The position numbers and the translations under genes were made by a program. From JAJPXC01 sp964562375 (GTDB lineage: Bacteria > Bacteroidota > Bacteroidia > Bacteroidales > Muribaculaceae): a stretch of DNA of 39,016 nucleotides. Shown here piece by piece: positions 16,351-24,910 of the stretch (within the stretch, counting starts at the first letter, position 1; each line of letters begins with the position of its first letter). Location of the stretch: the NCBI GenBank assembly GCA_964562375.1, contig CAZLSW010000026.1:1-39016 (forward strand), given 5' to 3'. The notes under the pieces were generated by a model. It was not told the origin of the DNA. It saw only the letters and a list, made by a program, of their open reading frames with translations, and did no database searches.

Positions 16351-16382
16351 CAAAGTTATAACTATTTTCCCGATTTAGCAAA
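16351..16382 (-). promoter_or_regulatory. Bacteroidetes-type promoter of the leu operon
   Basis: On the minus strand TTTG (16382-16379) is followed by exactly 20 nt and TAACTTTG (16358-16351), matching TTTG-N19-21-TAnnTTTG. Predicted transcription starts near 16345, about 42 nt before the leuA ATG. The rest of the 147-bp spacer (16304-16450) shows no other clear structure. Confidence 0.8.
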
Positions 16383-16450
16383 CAAATGTTAAGCTATTTC
16401 GCCAAATCGCTTAAAAGTTGACGTTTGTGCGGTTGAGAATTCGGAAAGGT

Positions 16451-16981
16451 TTAAAAACAAGCTCCTAACTTTACCCCGGCAAACTGCAACGCGTTGCAGC
16501 CCACATGCTGGTCTTTCCAGATGTAGTTGTCGCGGGTCATCAGGTTGTAGCTGAGCACGAAATAGCTACGGAATTTCTTGCCGGTGGCCAAGTGGATGCC
16601 CACGCCCCAAGATCCATAGAAGCCCGTTTGGGTGTTCTCGTTATAAATGTGGTTGACTGAGCAGCCCATGCGTGTCTCAAAAAACAGTAACTGCGGCTTG
16701 GATGAGAAGCTTGTGCGTAATATCGCGTAGACGGGGAACGACCTAGAGTCGTTGCTTACCATCATATCGATGCCTGCGCCAATACCAGCCATAAGGATTG
16801 ACGGGGAGCGATAGCCGAAATAGGCGTCGATGTTGAGGGTGGACATATCATGCCCTGTCAAGTCAATCATCGACGATGCGTCCACGCCCCAGCCGAAGCC
16901 CTTTGTAGTGTCGATAGTCTCTTGGGCATGGCCACTGAGCGAGCTAAGGAGTATAGTGATGAGTAGGAGTAGCTTTTTCAT
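16451..16981 (-). CDS. Small exported protein, probable outer-membrane barrel
   Basis: I do not recognise a named family. The 176 residues start with a clear signal peptide (MKKLLLLITILLSSLSGHA, cleavage likely before QE). The mature part has alternating beta-strand character with many Gly and aromatic residues (FGYRSPSILMAGIGAGIDMM, GSWGVGIHLATG), which suggests a small outer-membrane barrel. It ends GVKLGACF. Its ATG overlaps the prmA stop by 4 nt, so it is translated after prmA in one operon, although no functional link to ribosomal methylation is apparent. Confidence 0.75.
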   Translation of the reverse strand: MKKLLLLITILLSSLSGHAQETIDTTKGFGWGVDASSMIDLTGHDMSTLNIDAYFGYRSPSILMAGIGAGIDMMVSNDSRSFPVYAILRTSFSSKPQLLFFETRMGCSVNHIYNENTQTGFYGSWGVGIHLATGKKFRSYFVLSYNLMTRDNYIWKDQHVGCNALQFAGVKLGACF

Positions 16982-17841
16982 TCAATATCAGGGATTTTGG
17001 ACAGCATCACGCATGTCCACTGGTTGATTGTGCTTTGAGCGAGTTTCATGAGCCCTTGGCGCTCGGCCTCTTTGACCACCAAGTCGGCATCGTTGCCCTC
17101 GTAAAAACCGCTTAGAAACATCGTGCCGTAATTGTTTAACTTTTTGGCGTAAACGGCTAAGTCGTTAAGGATTACATTACGATTTATATTGGCTAGGAAT
17201 ACATCGGCTGGTGGGATGTCCTCGAGGGCTGAGGCGTCGCCAAGAAGTACATTTATTTCAGGGTGGTGATTGAGGGCGACATTCTCCACGGCGTTCTCTT
17301 GAGCCATGGGGTCGATCTCGATGGCGGTGACTGGGGAGGCTCCCCGCATGGCGGCAAGGATGGCGAGAATGCCAGTGCCGGTGCCCATGTCGATTACCGA
17401 GCGCCCATCGAGGTTGATTGTCAGTAGGCCGGCGAGGATCAATTCAGTGGTGGCGTGATGTCCCGTGCCGAATGCCATTTTCGGGTCAATCACGATGTCG
17501 TACTTGGCTATGGGATAATCCGTATGGAATGAACTGTGCACCACGCACTGGTCCTCCACCACAATGGGCTGGAAGTAGTGGCGTTCCCATTCCTGGTTCC
17601 AATCTTGCCCCTCGATCAGTTCATGGGTGATGGTAGCTTGTCGCGGCGCCCCGGAGAGGGTTTCCACAGCTCTTACCACGGCCTGCTCGTCGGCCAATTC
17701 CTTGCGAATGTAGGCGGTCAAGCCGTTTTCGTCGGGCACAAAGCTCTCGTAACCGGCTTCGCCCAATTCGTAGGCAAGCAGGTCGGTAGCCGTCTCGTCG
17801 CACGGCTTCAGATCAATCCTCGTGGCTATATAGTCGTTCAT
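16978..17841 (-). CDS. prmA: Ribosomal protein L11 methyltransferase
   Basis: PrmA uses S-adenosylmethionine to methylate ribosomal protein L11. The 287 residues have an N-terminal substrate-recognition domain and a C-terminal Rossmann methyltransferase domain. The SAM motif is VIDMGTGTGILAILAA, the acidic loop is IEIDPMA, and DVFLANINRNVI stands for the catalytic NIL-type motif. MAFGTGHHATTEL precedes motif I, as in PrmA. It sits 9 nt after the Rpn-family gene and overlaps the exported-protein gene by 4 nt. Confidence 0.95.
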   Translation of the reverse strand: MNDYIATRIDLKPCDETATDLLAYELGEAGYESFVPDENGLTAYIRKELADEQAVVRAVETLSGAPRQATITHELIEGQDWNQEWERHYFQPIVVEDQCVVHSSFHTDYPIAKYDIVIDPKMAFGTGHHATTELILAGLLTINLDGRSVIDMGTGTGILAILAAMRGASPVTAIEIDPMAQENAVENVALNHHPEINVLLGDASALEDIPPADVFLANINRNVILNDLAVYAKKLNNYGTMFLSGFYEGNDADLVVKEAERQGLMKLAQSTINQWTCVMLSKIPDIE

Positions 17842-17850
17842 TGTCGCTAG

Positions 17851-18711
17851 TTATATCTTTGCAATTTCATCGGGGGAAAGCCCAGTGATATTGACGATTG
17901 TGTCGCAATCAAACCCGTTTTTCTTCATCGCCACAGCAATTTCGAAGGCCTTGCTGTTGGCGCCCTCAGCGCGGCCTTCGGCGCGGCCCTCTTCTTGGGC
18001 GGTATGGATGCAATTGTCGTAATCTCTCATTATCTTTAGGCTGTTTTCATAAGCCATACGCTCATCTCGGGTGAGCATACTAATTTCCGCTAAACGGAAA
18101 AACCTTTGGTATAATCTTCCTTGTAACGATGTGGGGTACTCTGATAATTTGTTCATGTTTTGGATTATCCACAACCATTCGTCTTGGGTGCCTTGTGTCT
18201 GCTCGAAGGTTTTGAGGTATTTTGGCATCTCAAGGAAGATTAACGTAAGTTTGTCATAAAAAACGCGACCTGTGGTGGTGTCGATTAATCGAATAACATG
18301 TTTGTATCCATCATTGGCGTGACCCGACAAGGTAAAGTTAAGTAAAGCCACTGTGTATACTTTTGGCAACTTATAGTCCCATTTCCCCGCCTGAGCTGCG
18401 TCTCGAATTGGATACGTGGCATAATAGATGCTACGGTCCACAAAGTAGGTTTGCTTGGCGTTTTGCATCTCCACAATGATATGGCCTCCGGTATCAGTTG
18501 TGCAATAGAGGTCAAAGATCGCGCCTCTGTCCTCAGGCGACAAGCCCAATTTCTCAGGATTCTCGTAAGTGATATCAACAATGGTTTCTTCTTTTTCGTC
18601 GGCTAGCAAGGCGTTGAGGAAATCTATGAGGAATTCCTTGCTGTCCTTTGATCCGAACATGCGTTTGAAGCCGAAGTCGGTGAAGGGGTTGATGTATTTC
18701 TCTACTGCCAT
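17851..18711 (-). CDS. Rpn family PD-(D/E)xK nuclease / putative transposase protein
   Basis: This belongs to the Rpn/PDDEXK family (recombination-promoting nuclease or transposase-like), abundant in Bacteroidetes. It starts AVEKYINPFTDFGFKRMFG, the family signature. The nuclease core is GAIFDLYC (D67) and IIVEMQ (E81, Q83), the ExQ variant of the motif. Near residues 240-250 a short Glu-Gly-Arg-Ala repeat (EGRAEGRAEG) is typical of the family's C-terminal region. The 286 residues look intact. It is probably first in an operon with prmA. Family members spread and diversify readily; no flanking inverted repeats or target duplication are seen. Confidence 0.9.
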   Translation of the reverse strand: MAVEKYINPFTDFGFKRMFGSKDSKEFLIDFLNALLADEKEETIVDITYENPEKLGLSPEDRGAIFDLYCTTDTGGHIIVEMQNAKQTYFVDRSIYYATYPIRDAAQAGKWDYKLPKVYTVALLNFTLSGHANDGYKHVIRLIDTTTGRVFYDKLTLIFLEMPKYLKTFEQTQGTQDEWLWIIQNMNKLSEYPTSLQGRLYQRFFRLAEISMLTRDERMAYENSLKIMRDYDNCIHTAQEEGRAEGRAEGANSKAFEIAVAMKKNGFDCDTIVNITGLSPDEIAKI

Positions 18712-18740
18712 AAATTGGACGGTTTAGGAGGTTCTTGTTG

Positions 18741-18772
18741 CAAAATTACTAACTATCGGTCGAAAATCCAAT
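18741..18772 (-). promoter_or_regulatory. Candidate promoter for Rpn-prmA operon
   Basis: On the minus strand TAATTTTG (18748-18741) fits TAnnTTTG. ATTG (18772-18769), one mismatch from TTTG, lies 20 nt upstream. The predicted start near 18734 gives a leader of about 23 nt before the ATG at 18711. It is arranged back to back with the thrA promoter within the same 197-bp divergent region. Confidence 0.6.
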
Positions 18773-18841
18773 TTTCCTGTTAAAAAACAACGCCAGTTGA
18801 TTATGTTTAAGGGAAAAAGTCGTTGTTGTGGTTGCTGATTC

Positions 18842-18861
18842 AACATTTTTGCGTAACTTTG
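18842..18861 (+). promoter_or_regulatory. Bacteroidetes-type promoter for thrA (-7 TAACTTTG)
   Basis: TAACTTTG at 18854-18861 is a full -7 match. A GTTG lies 19 nt upstream as the probable -33 element. The predicted start near 18868 gives a leader of about 40 nt. No Thr- or Ile-rich leader peptide or terminator hairpin is visible in this leader, unlike the enterobacterial thr operon. Confidence 0.65.
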
Positions 18862-18908
18862 ACGGTTGATTTGATAATAGCCAAAGACAGCAAGCAAATA
18901 TTTAACAA

Positions 18909-21344
18909 ATGAAAGTACTGAAATTCGGTGGAACTTCCGTGGGCTCAGTGGAGAGCCTGATGAATGTGAAACGCATCGTAGAGCAGGCTCAAGAGCCTGT
19001 GATTGTGGTGGTTTCGGCATTGGGAGGGGTCACCGACAAACTCATATCGACAGCTCGTTTGGCGGCCAAGGGCGACATCGCTCATCTTGAGAGCTACGCC
19101 CAAATTGTCGACCGTCACAACAAAATTATCGACGGGGTGATCCCCGGGGAGCTTCGCTTGGACGTGCGCTCCATCACTACCCCGTTGCTTGAGGAGCTGG
19201 GAAATATCTACCGCGGCATATCCTTGATACGTGACCTGAGCGATCGCACACTCGATATCGTCGTGAGCTATGGCGAGCGCCTCTCGAGCACCATTATCTC
19301 TTACTTAATCAAGGATGCTCGGTTGATGGATTCCCGCAAGTTTATCCGCACCCAGAAGCAGTTTGGCAAGCATATCCTTGACGCTGAGGCTACTTCTGAG
19401 CTTATCCATAGCTGCTTCGACTCGCTTAATGACAAGGTTTATCTGGTGCCTGGTTTTATAGCGTCCAATGCTGAGGGTGACATTACCAACCTCGGTCGTG
19501 GAGGCAGCGACTACACAGCCGCTATCCTCGCGGCAACGCTTGACGCCTCTCAATTGGAGATATGGACCGACGTTGACGGATTTATGACCGCCGACCCTCG
19601 CGTGATTGACGCTGCCTACGTGATAGATCACTTGACGTTCGTCGAGGCTATGGAGCTTTGCAACTTCGGCGCCAAGGTGGTTTACCCTCCCACGATTTAC
19701 CCGGTGTTCCACAAGAACATTCCCATTCTTATAAAGAATACGTTCAACCCCGACGCTCCCGGCACTCTCATTTGCGAGCAGCGGCCGGGCACCGAGGGAA
19801 AGGCCATCAAGGGAATCTCCTCGATTAACGACACCTGCCTGATTACCGTTACTGGCCTGGGCATGGTGGGCATCATCGGAATCAACGCCCGCATCTTCAA
19901 CGCTTTGGCCAAGAATGGTGTAAGCGTGTTTTTGGTGTCTCAGGCGTCGTCGGAGAACAACACCTCGTTTGCGGTTAAGAACGCCGACGCTGAGTTGGCA
20001 GTGTCGGTTCTGGAAGAGGAATTTGCCCCTGAGCTGGAGAGCGGTGAGATCAGCGACATCTCGGCCGAGCGCGACTTGGCTACCGTGGCTATCGTGGGCG
20101 AGAACATGAAGCATACGACAGGTATTGCCGGCAAACTGTTCAACACCCTTGGCCGCAACGGTATCAATGTGATCGCTTGCGCTCAGGGTGCATCGGAGAC
20201 CAATATTTCATTCGTCATCACTCTCAAAAACCTGAAGAAAGCGCTTAACACCCTCCACGACTCATTCTTCCTGAGCGAGACGCAGGTGCTGAACCTCTTC
20301 GTGGTGGGTATAGGCAATGTGGGTCGTCGCTTGTTGAAGCAGATTCAGAGCCAACAGGAGGCTTTGCTCCGCGACAAGGCCTTGGAGCTGAGAATCGTGG
20401 GCATCGCCAACTCCCGCAAATGCGTGTTCACCCGCGACGGAATCGACCTCGACCACTATCAGCAGATGCTTGAGGAATCCAGCGTCTCGGCCACTAGCGA
20501 CAATATCCGTCAAGGAGTGCTGGGGATGAACATCTTCAACTCGGTATTTGTCGACTGCACCGCTTCGCAGCATATCGCCGACTTGTACTACGACCTTCTA
20601 AGCAACAATGTCAACGTGGTGGCAGCCAATAAGATAGCGGCCTCGGCCGATTACGAGAGCTACGCCAAGCTAAAGAGAATCGCCCGCAAAAAGGATGTCA
20701 AATTCCTGTTTGAGACCAACGTAGGAGCCGGTCTGCCCATCATCAACACCATCAACAACCTCATCAACTCGGGCGACAAGATCCTGAAGATCGAGGCCGT
20801 GGTTTCGGGCACGCTCAACTATATATTTAATGTGTTGAGCGAGGACGTGCCCCTGAGCAAGGCTATCACGATGGCCAAGGAGGCGGGCTATTCCGAGCCT
20901 GATCCCCGCGTTGACCTCAGCGGTAAGGACGTTATCCGCAAGCTGGTGATTCTGGCCCGCGAGGCCGGCTATAAGGTGGAGCAATCCGACGTGATTCGCA
21001 ACCTGTTTATCCCCGAGGAATACTTTGAGGGCACCCTAGACCAATTCTTCGCCAATATATCCAAGCTGGATAGCCAATTTGAGGAAAAGCGCGCCAAGGC
21101 TGCCGAGGAGCACAAACGGTTCCGCTTTGTGGCCACGTTGGAGGACGGTCGCGTGAGCGTGTCGTTGCAAAGCGTCGACCGCGCCCATCCTTTCTACCAC
21201 CTTGAGGGAAGCAACAACGTGATCCTTCTCACTACTGAGCGCTACAAGGAATACCCGATGGTGATCAAGGGCTACGGCGCAGGCGCCGAGGTAACTGCCG
21301 CCGGTGTCTTCGCCGACATCATCTCAATTGCAAATATTCGATGA
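18909..21344 (+). CDS. thrA: Bifunctional aspartate kinase / homoserine dehydrogenase I
   Basis: ThrA carries out the first and third steps of the aspartate pathway: ATP-dependent phosphorylation of aspartate and NAD(P)H reduction of aspartate semialdehyde. The N-terminal kinase starts MKVLKFGGTSVGS, with GRGGSDYTAAILAATL near residue 198. ACT regulatory domains occupy roughly 310-455 (GLGMVGIIGINARIF, VSQASSENNTSF). The dehydrogenase Rossmann motif VVGIGNVGRRLL is near 462, followed by NKIAAS and the catalytic region GLPIINTINNLINSGD. Length 811 is normal. Its stop overlaps the next gene by 4 nt, and thrC follows, so a three-gene threonine operon is clear. Confidence 0.97.
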   Translation: MKVLKFGGTSVGSVESLMNVKRIVEQAQEPVIVVVSALGGVTDKLISTARLAAKGDIAHLESYAQIVDRHNKIIDGVIPGELRLDVRSITTPLLEELGNIYRGISLIRDLSDRTLDIVVSYGERLSSTIISYLIKDARLMDSRKFIRTQKQFGKHILDAEATSELIHSCFDSLNDKVYLVPGFIASNAEGDITNLGRGGSDYTAAILAATLDASQLEIWTDVDGFMTADPRVIDAAYVIDHLTFVEAMELCNFGAKVVYPPTIYPVFHKNIPILIKNTFNPDAPGTLICEQRPGTEGKAIKGISSINDTCLITVTGLGMVGIIGINARIFNALAKNGVSVFLVSQASSENNTSFAVKNADAELAVSVLEEEFAPELESGEISDISAERDLATVAIVGENMKHTTGIAGKLFNTLGRNGINVIACAQGASETNISFVITLKNLKKALNTLHDSFFLSETQVLNLFVVGIGNVGRRLLKQIQSQQEALLRDKALELRIVGIANSRKCVFTRDGIDLDHYQQMLEESSVSATSDNIRQGVLGMNIFNSVFVDCTASQHIADLYYDLLSNNVNVVAANKIAASADYESYAKLKRIARKKDVKFLFETNVGAGLPIINTINNLINSGDKILKIEAVVSGTLNYIFNVLSEDVPLSKAITMAKEAGYSEPDPRVDLSGKDVIRKLVILAREAGYKVEQSDVIRNLFIPEEYFEGTLDQFFANISKLDSQFEEKRAKAAEEHKRFRFVATLEDGRVSVSLQSVDRAHPFYHLEGSNNVILLTTERYKEYPMVIKGYGAGAEVTAAGVFADIISIANIR

Positions 21345-22555
21345 AACACATTATTATATTAGGTGACGGAATGGCCGACGAGCCGATTGAGAAGCTCGGC
21401 GGGCTCACGCCGTTGCAATACGCCAATACACCCGCCATGGATCGCCTGGCTCGTGAGGGCGCCCAAGGGTTGTTGACCACGGTGCCTGAGGGTTTCCATC
21501 CCGGCAGCGAAATAGCCAATTTGGCTGTGTTGGGCTACGATGTGCGCGAGGTGTTTGAGGGTAGGGGATCGCTGGAGGCTGCCTCGATGGGCGTTGACAT
21601 CGCTCCCGATGAAATGGCCATGCGATGCAATATCATTTGCCTCACCCCCGACGGTAAAATCAAGAATCATTCGGCTGGTCACATCACCACCGAGGAGGCC
21701 ACCGAGCTGATTCAAGCCCTGCAAAAGGAATTAGGCTACGACCGCGTGTCGTTCCATCCAGGCGTGTCGTATCGCCATTTGATCAAAATAAAAAACGCCG
21801 ACAAGCGCCTCGAATGTTTCCCTCCCCACGATCATCCCGGGGAGCCTTGGCGACCATTGCTGATCAAGGCGCAAGTACCCGAGGCTCAGGCTACTGCCGA
21901 TCTGCTTAACGATTTGATTGTCCGCTCCCAAAAGGTGCTGGAGAACCATCCAGTCAACCTTGCCCGTAAGGCCAAGGGACAAGATATGGCCAACTCCATT
22001 TGGCCGTGGTCGCCCGGATACAAACCTGATATGCAACCTCTCACTGCCACTCGTGGCGTGAAGAACGGTACTGTGATTTCGGCCGTCGACCTTATCAAAG
22101 GTATCGGCGTGTACGCAGGCCTGAAACCCGTGGAGGTGGAGGGTGCCACAGGCCTTTACAATACCAACTATGAGGGCAAGGCACAAGCGGCTATCGACGC
22201 TTTGCGGGGAGGAGATGACTTCGTGTTCCTCCATGTGGAAGCGAGCGACGAGGCTGGCCATGAGGGCGATATCGACTTGAAGGTCAAGACTATCGAGTAC
22301 CTCGACCAGCGCATCATTGCCCCGATTCTGGAGGCTGAGGCATCGCTCGGAGAGCCGTTGGCTATCGCAGTGTTGCCCGACCATCCGACGCCGTGCCGTG
22401 TGCGCACCCACACCCGCGACGCCGTGCCGTTCCTTATCCGTAAGCCAGGAGTCGCCCCTGACGGCCACACCGAATACAACGAGATCACAGCCCGCAGGGG
22501 AAGCTACGGCTCGCTCGTCACCTCGCAATTCATTGAAGCTTTCCTAAAACAATGA
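21341..22555 (+). CDS. Phosphoglycerate-mutase-like enzyme, proposed homoserine kinase
   Basis: A member of the alkaline-phosphatase-superfamily cofactor-independent phosphoglycerate mutases of the archaeal (ApgM) type. MKHIIILGDGMADEP supplies the first metal ligand (D9), GSEIANLAVLGYD carries the nucleophilic serine (S56), and HVEASDEAGHEGD plus LPDHPTPC supply further metal ligands. Length 404. Position between thrA and thrC, with no thrB in the operon, matches a family previously proposed to act as a non-orthologous homoserine kinase. The fold and operon are seen; the kinase activity is inference, and a true glycolytic mutase is the alternative. The ATG overlaps the thrA stop by 4 nt. Confidence 0.85.
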   Translation: MKHIIILGDGMADEPIEKLGGLTPLQYANTPAMDRLAREGAQGLLTTVPEGFHPGSEIANLAVLGYDVREVFEGRGSLEAASMGVDIAPDEMAMRCNIICLTPDGKIKNHSAGHITTEEATELIQALQKELGYDRVSFHPGVSYRHLIKIKNADKRLECFPPHDHPGEPWRPLLIKAQVPEAQATADLLNDLIVRSQKVLENHPVNLARKAKGQDMANSIWPWSPGYKPDMQPLTATRGVKNGTVISAVDLIKGIGVYAGLKPVEVEGATGLYNTNYEGKAQAAIDALRGGDDFVFLHVEASDEAGHEGDIDLKVKTIEYLDQRIIAPILEAEASLGEPLAIAVLPDHPTPCRVRTHTRDAVPFLIRKPGVAPDGHTEYNEITARRGSYGSLVTSQFIEAFLKQ

Positions 22556-22571
22556 TACCCAACTACTAACC

Positions 22572-23879
22572 ATGAAGTATTATTCCACCAACCGCCAAGC
22601 CCGAGAGGCCTCGTTGCAGGAGGCTGTAGTGCGCGGCCTTGCTTCCGATCGCGGCCTGTATATGCCCGAGCGGATTGCTGCTATTCCACGAGCTTTCTTT
22701 AACAATATCGGCGAGATGACCCTTCAGGACATCGCCTACGTCGTTGCCAACACCCTCTTTGGTGAGGACATCGACGCCCCTACTCTTAAGAAAATCGTCA
22801 ACGAGACACTCAATTTCGACATACCTCTCCGCAAGGTTGAGGACAATCGATATGTGCTGGAGCTGTTCCACGGTCCCACGCTAGCCTTCAAGGATGTGGG
22901 CGCCCGCTTTATGGCTCGCCTGCTGGGCCATTTCAACTCCAAGGTTAATCCTGGTCAAGAGGTGCATGTGCTGGTCGCCACTTCGGGCGATACGGGCAGC
23001 GCCGTGGCCAACGGTTTTCTCGGTGTGGAGGGTGTGCGCGTGCATGTGCTGTACCCCAAGGGGAAGGTTAGTCCCATTCAGGAGTGCCAATTTACCACCC
23101 TGGGGCAAAACATCACAGCATTGGAGGTGTCAGGAACATTTGACGACTGCCAAGCCCTTGTAAAGGGGGCGTTTATGGATAAAGAGTTGAATGAACGCTT
23201 GAAGCTTACATCGGCCAACTCGATCAACATCGCGCGCTTCCTGCCTCAGATGTTCTACTACTTCTATGGCGTGGCCCAGGCGGCCAAGATGGGCTTGGAT
23301 CCCCACAAAGTGGTGTTCGCCGTGCCCAGCGGAAATTTCGGCAACCTTACGTCGGCTCTGATTGGCAAACGCATGGGGATGCCGGTGAAACGCTTTATCG
23401 CCGCCAACAACCGCAACGACATTTTCTACCAATACCTGCGCTCGGGGGTATATTCGCCCAAGGCGTCGATTCCCACAATCGCCAATGCCATGGATGTGGG
23501 CGATCCCTCCAACTTCGCCCGTATCCTCGACCTGTATGACGGTTCGCGTGACCGCATCGCCCAAGACATCTCGGGTGTTACCTACAGCGACGACCAGATA
23601 GCCGAGACCATCCGCGCGGTGTACGACCGCACCGGTTACCTGCTCGATCCACACGGAGCTACAGGATATCGTGCCCTTGAGGAGGAACTGGCTCCCGGTG
23701 AAGTGGGCATAGCTTTGGAGACTGCCCACCCCGCTAAATTCAAAACCACGGTGGAGGAGATCATTGGCAAGGAGGTGTCGGTTCCCGCCAAGCTCGCCGC
23801 TTTCATCGGAGGCACCAAGCACGCCGTAAAACTTTCTCCCACTCTCGCTTGTTTCAAAAAATATCTGATGGGACTTTAA
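22572..23879 (+). CDS. thrC: Threonine synthase
   Basis: ThrC converts O-phosphohomoserine to threonine using PLP. The 435 residues include the PLP lysine K107 in PTLAFKDVGARF, ATSGDTGSAVANGF for phosphate binding, and VPSGNFGNLTSALIGKRMG. This matches the long, E. coli/yeast-type class, with the N-terminal MKYYSTN typical of it. It lies 16 nt after the putative homoserine kinase, which would make its substrate. An AT-rich hairpin follows the stop. Confidence 0.97.
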   Translation: MKYYSTNRQAREASLQEAVVRGLASDRGLYMPERIAAIPRAFFNNIGEMTLQDIAYVVANTLFGEDIDAPTLKKIVNETLNFDIPLRKVEDNRYVLELFHGPTLAFKDVGARFMARLLGHFNSKVNPGQEVHVLVATSGDTGSAVANGFLGVEGVRVHVLYPKGKVSPIQECQFTTLGQNITALEVSGTFDDCQALVKGAFMDKELNERLKLTSANSINIARFLPQMFYYFYGVAQAAKMGLDPHKVVFAVPSGNFGNLTSALIGKRMGMPVKRFIAANNRNDIFYQYLRSGVYSPKASIPTIANAMDVGDPSNFARILDLYDGSRDRIAQDISGVTYSDDQIAETIRAVYDRTGYLLDPHGATGYRALEEELAPGEVGIALETAHPAKFKTTVEEIIGKEVSVPAKLAAFIGGTKHAVKLSPTLACFKKYLMGL

Positions 23880-23881
23880 TG

Positions 23882-23924
23882 GATTTATCTTATAAATCGT
23901 AAAAACATTAAATCGTTAAAATCC
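23882..23924 (+). other. AT-rich hairpin and octamer repeat after thrC
   Basis: A perfect 7-bp stem (23882-23888 with 23892-23898, loop CTT) follows the thrC stop by a few bases, then TAAATCGT units recur at 23893 and 23909 with degenerate octamers between and after. It could weakly terminate or stabilise the thr message. There is no U-tract. Confidence 0.35.
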
Positions 23925-23944
23925 CCCTTAAAAAATAAATAATT

Positions 23945-24310
23945 ATGGCTAATAAACGCGACCTTAAGAAGCAGATCAAGAACATCTGCGGCGCCCTTGC
24001 TTCAGAGTGCGCTCTCGCCTCGCAATTCGTGCCTGGCATCGACCGTGAAAAAATGAACGAGATCATCGGCAAAATCGCCGACCTCCAAGTGACCACCATC
24101 GAGCGACTGGGTGTAACCTTCGACAAGAGCCCTCGCGACTTCGACAACCAAGTGGCTTACGTCAAGGCTAAAAAAGAATATTTCGCCAAGGCTTACAAGG
24201 CGCTTGTCGATGGCTTCAACAAGCAAGCCGAGGAGATTGTCAATGAGATGAACGCCGTGCTTCCCCAGGCTCAAAAGGATGCCAACAAGGAGGCCGTAGC
24301 CGCCAAATAG
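23945..24310 (+). CDS. Small helical protein of unknown function
   Basis: I recognise this as resembling a conserved Bacteroidales hypothetical protein (opening MANKRDLKKQIKNICGALASE) but know no function. The 121 residues are predicted almost fully alpha-helical, with many Lys/Glu/Ala, no signal peptide and no membrane helix. Two cysteines lie near positions 15 and 22. The C-terminus is Ala/Lys-rich (KEAVAAK). It sits 65 bp after thrC and 31 bp before the acyltransferase, separated on the latter side by a CATTAAC heptad array. Codon use matches its neighbours. Confidence 0.85.
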   Translation: MANKRDLKKQIKNICGALASECALASQFVPGIDREKMNEIIGKIADLQVTTIERLGVTFDKSPRDFDNQVAYVKAKKEYFAKAYKALVDGFNKQAEEIVNEMNAVLPQAQKDANKEAVAAK

Positions 24311-24338
24311 CATTAACCATTAACCACTAACCATTAGG
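24311..24338. repeat. Heptad tandem array CATTAAC, 4 copies
   Basis: Units start at 24311, 24318, 24325 and 24332 (CATTAAC, CATTAAC, CACTAAC, CATTAGG), directly after the TAG stop of the small helical gene. The same word, with the same CACTAAC variant, recurs in the next spacer at 24876-24910, flanking the acyltransferase gene on both sides. Confidence 0.85.
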
Positions 24339-24341
24339 ATC

Positions 24342-24881
24342 GTGTGGTTCTCTAGGATGATATTGAAGCTGATGGGCTGGAAGGTGGATGTCACCGTTCC
24401 TGATTATCCCAAGTGTATCATCTGTGTGGCTCCGCACACGTCCAATTGGGACTTTATAATCGGAAAGCTCGCCTACGCCTCCATCGGGCGTAAGGCGTGC
24501 TTTTTGATGAAAGAACAATGGTTTTTCTTCCCCCTGGGGTTGATTTTCAAGGCGATGGGAGGCATCCCGGTTCCCAAGAAACGAGGAAGCGCGCTGTCGG
24601 CCGAGATTGTCAATCGTTTCGACAACAGCGAGCGATTGGCTCTGGCTATTACTCCCGAGGGAACACGCAGCCTCACGTCGCGGTGGCGCACGGGATTTCT
24701 TCATATCGCCCTTGACGCGCGTGTACCTATATTATTAGGGGTGATCGACTTCGGCAAGAAGCTCGTCTCAATTACCGACACTTATACTCCCACTGACGAC
24801 ATTGAAGCCGACATTGCCCATATCAAGAGCTACTACCGAGGTGCAATCGGCAAGCATCCCGAAAAATTCACCACCGATTAA
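24342..24881 (+). CDS. PlsC-type 1-acylglycerol-3-phosphate acyltransferase family protein
   Basis: An acyltransferase of the LPLAT family that would transfer an acyl chain to a lysophospholipid or related acceptor. APHTSNWDF supplies the catalytic HxxxxD (H32/D37) and PEGTRS (105-110) is the acceptor-phosphate motif. At 179 residues it is a short form lacking a long N-terminal membrane segment. The start may be GTG at 24342, giving MWFSRMILKLMGWKV, or the ATG at 24357. The stop lies inside the first unit of the next CATTAAC array. The substrate may differ from lysophosphatidate. Confidence 0.88.
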   Translation: MWFSRMILKLMGWKVDVTVPDYPKCIICVAPHTSNWDFIIGKLAYASIGRKACFLMKEQWFFFPLGLIFKAMGGIPVPKKRGSALSAEIVNRFDNSERLALAITPEGTRSLTSRWRTGFLHIALDARVPILLGVIDFGKKLVSITDTYTPTDDIEADIAHIKSYYRGAIGKHPEKFTTD

Positions 24882-24910
24882 CCATTAACCACTAACCATT
24901 AACCATTGAA
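24876..24910. repeat. Heptad tandem array CATTAAC, 5 copies, spanning a stop and a start
   Basis: Units start at 24876, 24883, 24890, 24897 and 24904 (GATTAAC, CATTAAC, CACTAAC, CATTAAC, CATTGAA). The TAA of the first unit is the stop of the acyltransferase (24879-24881). The variant last unit contains the TTG (24906-24908) that best fits as start of the nitrilase-family gene. Confidence 0.85.
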
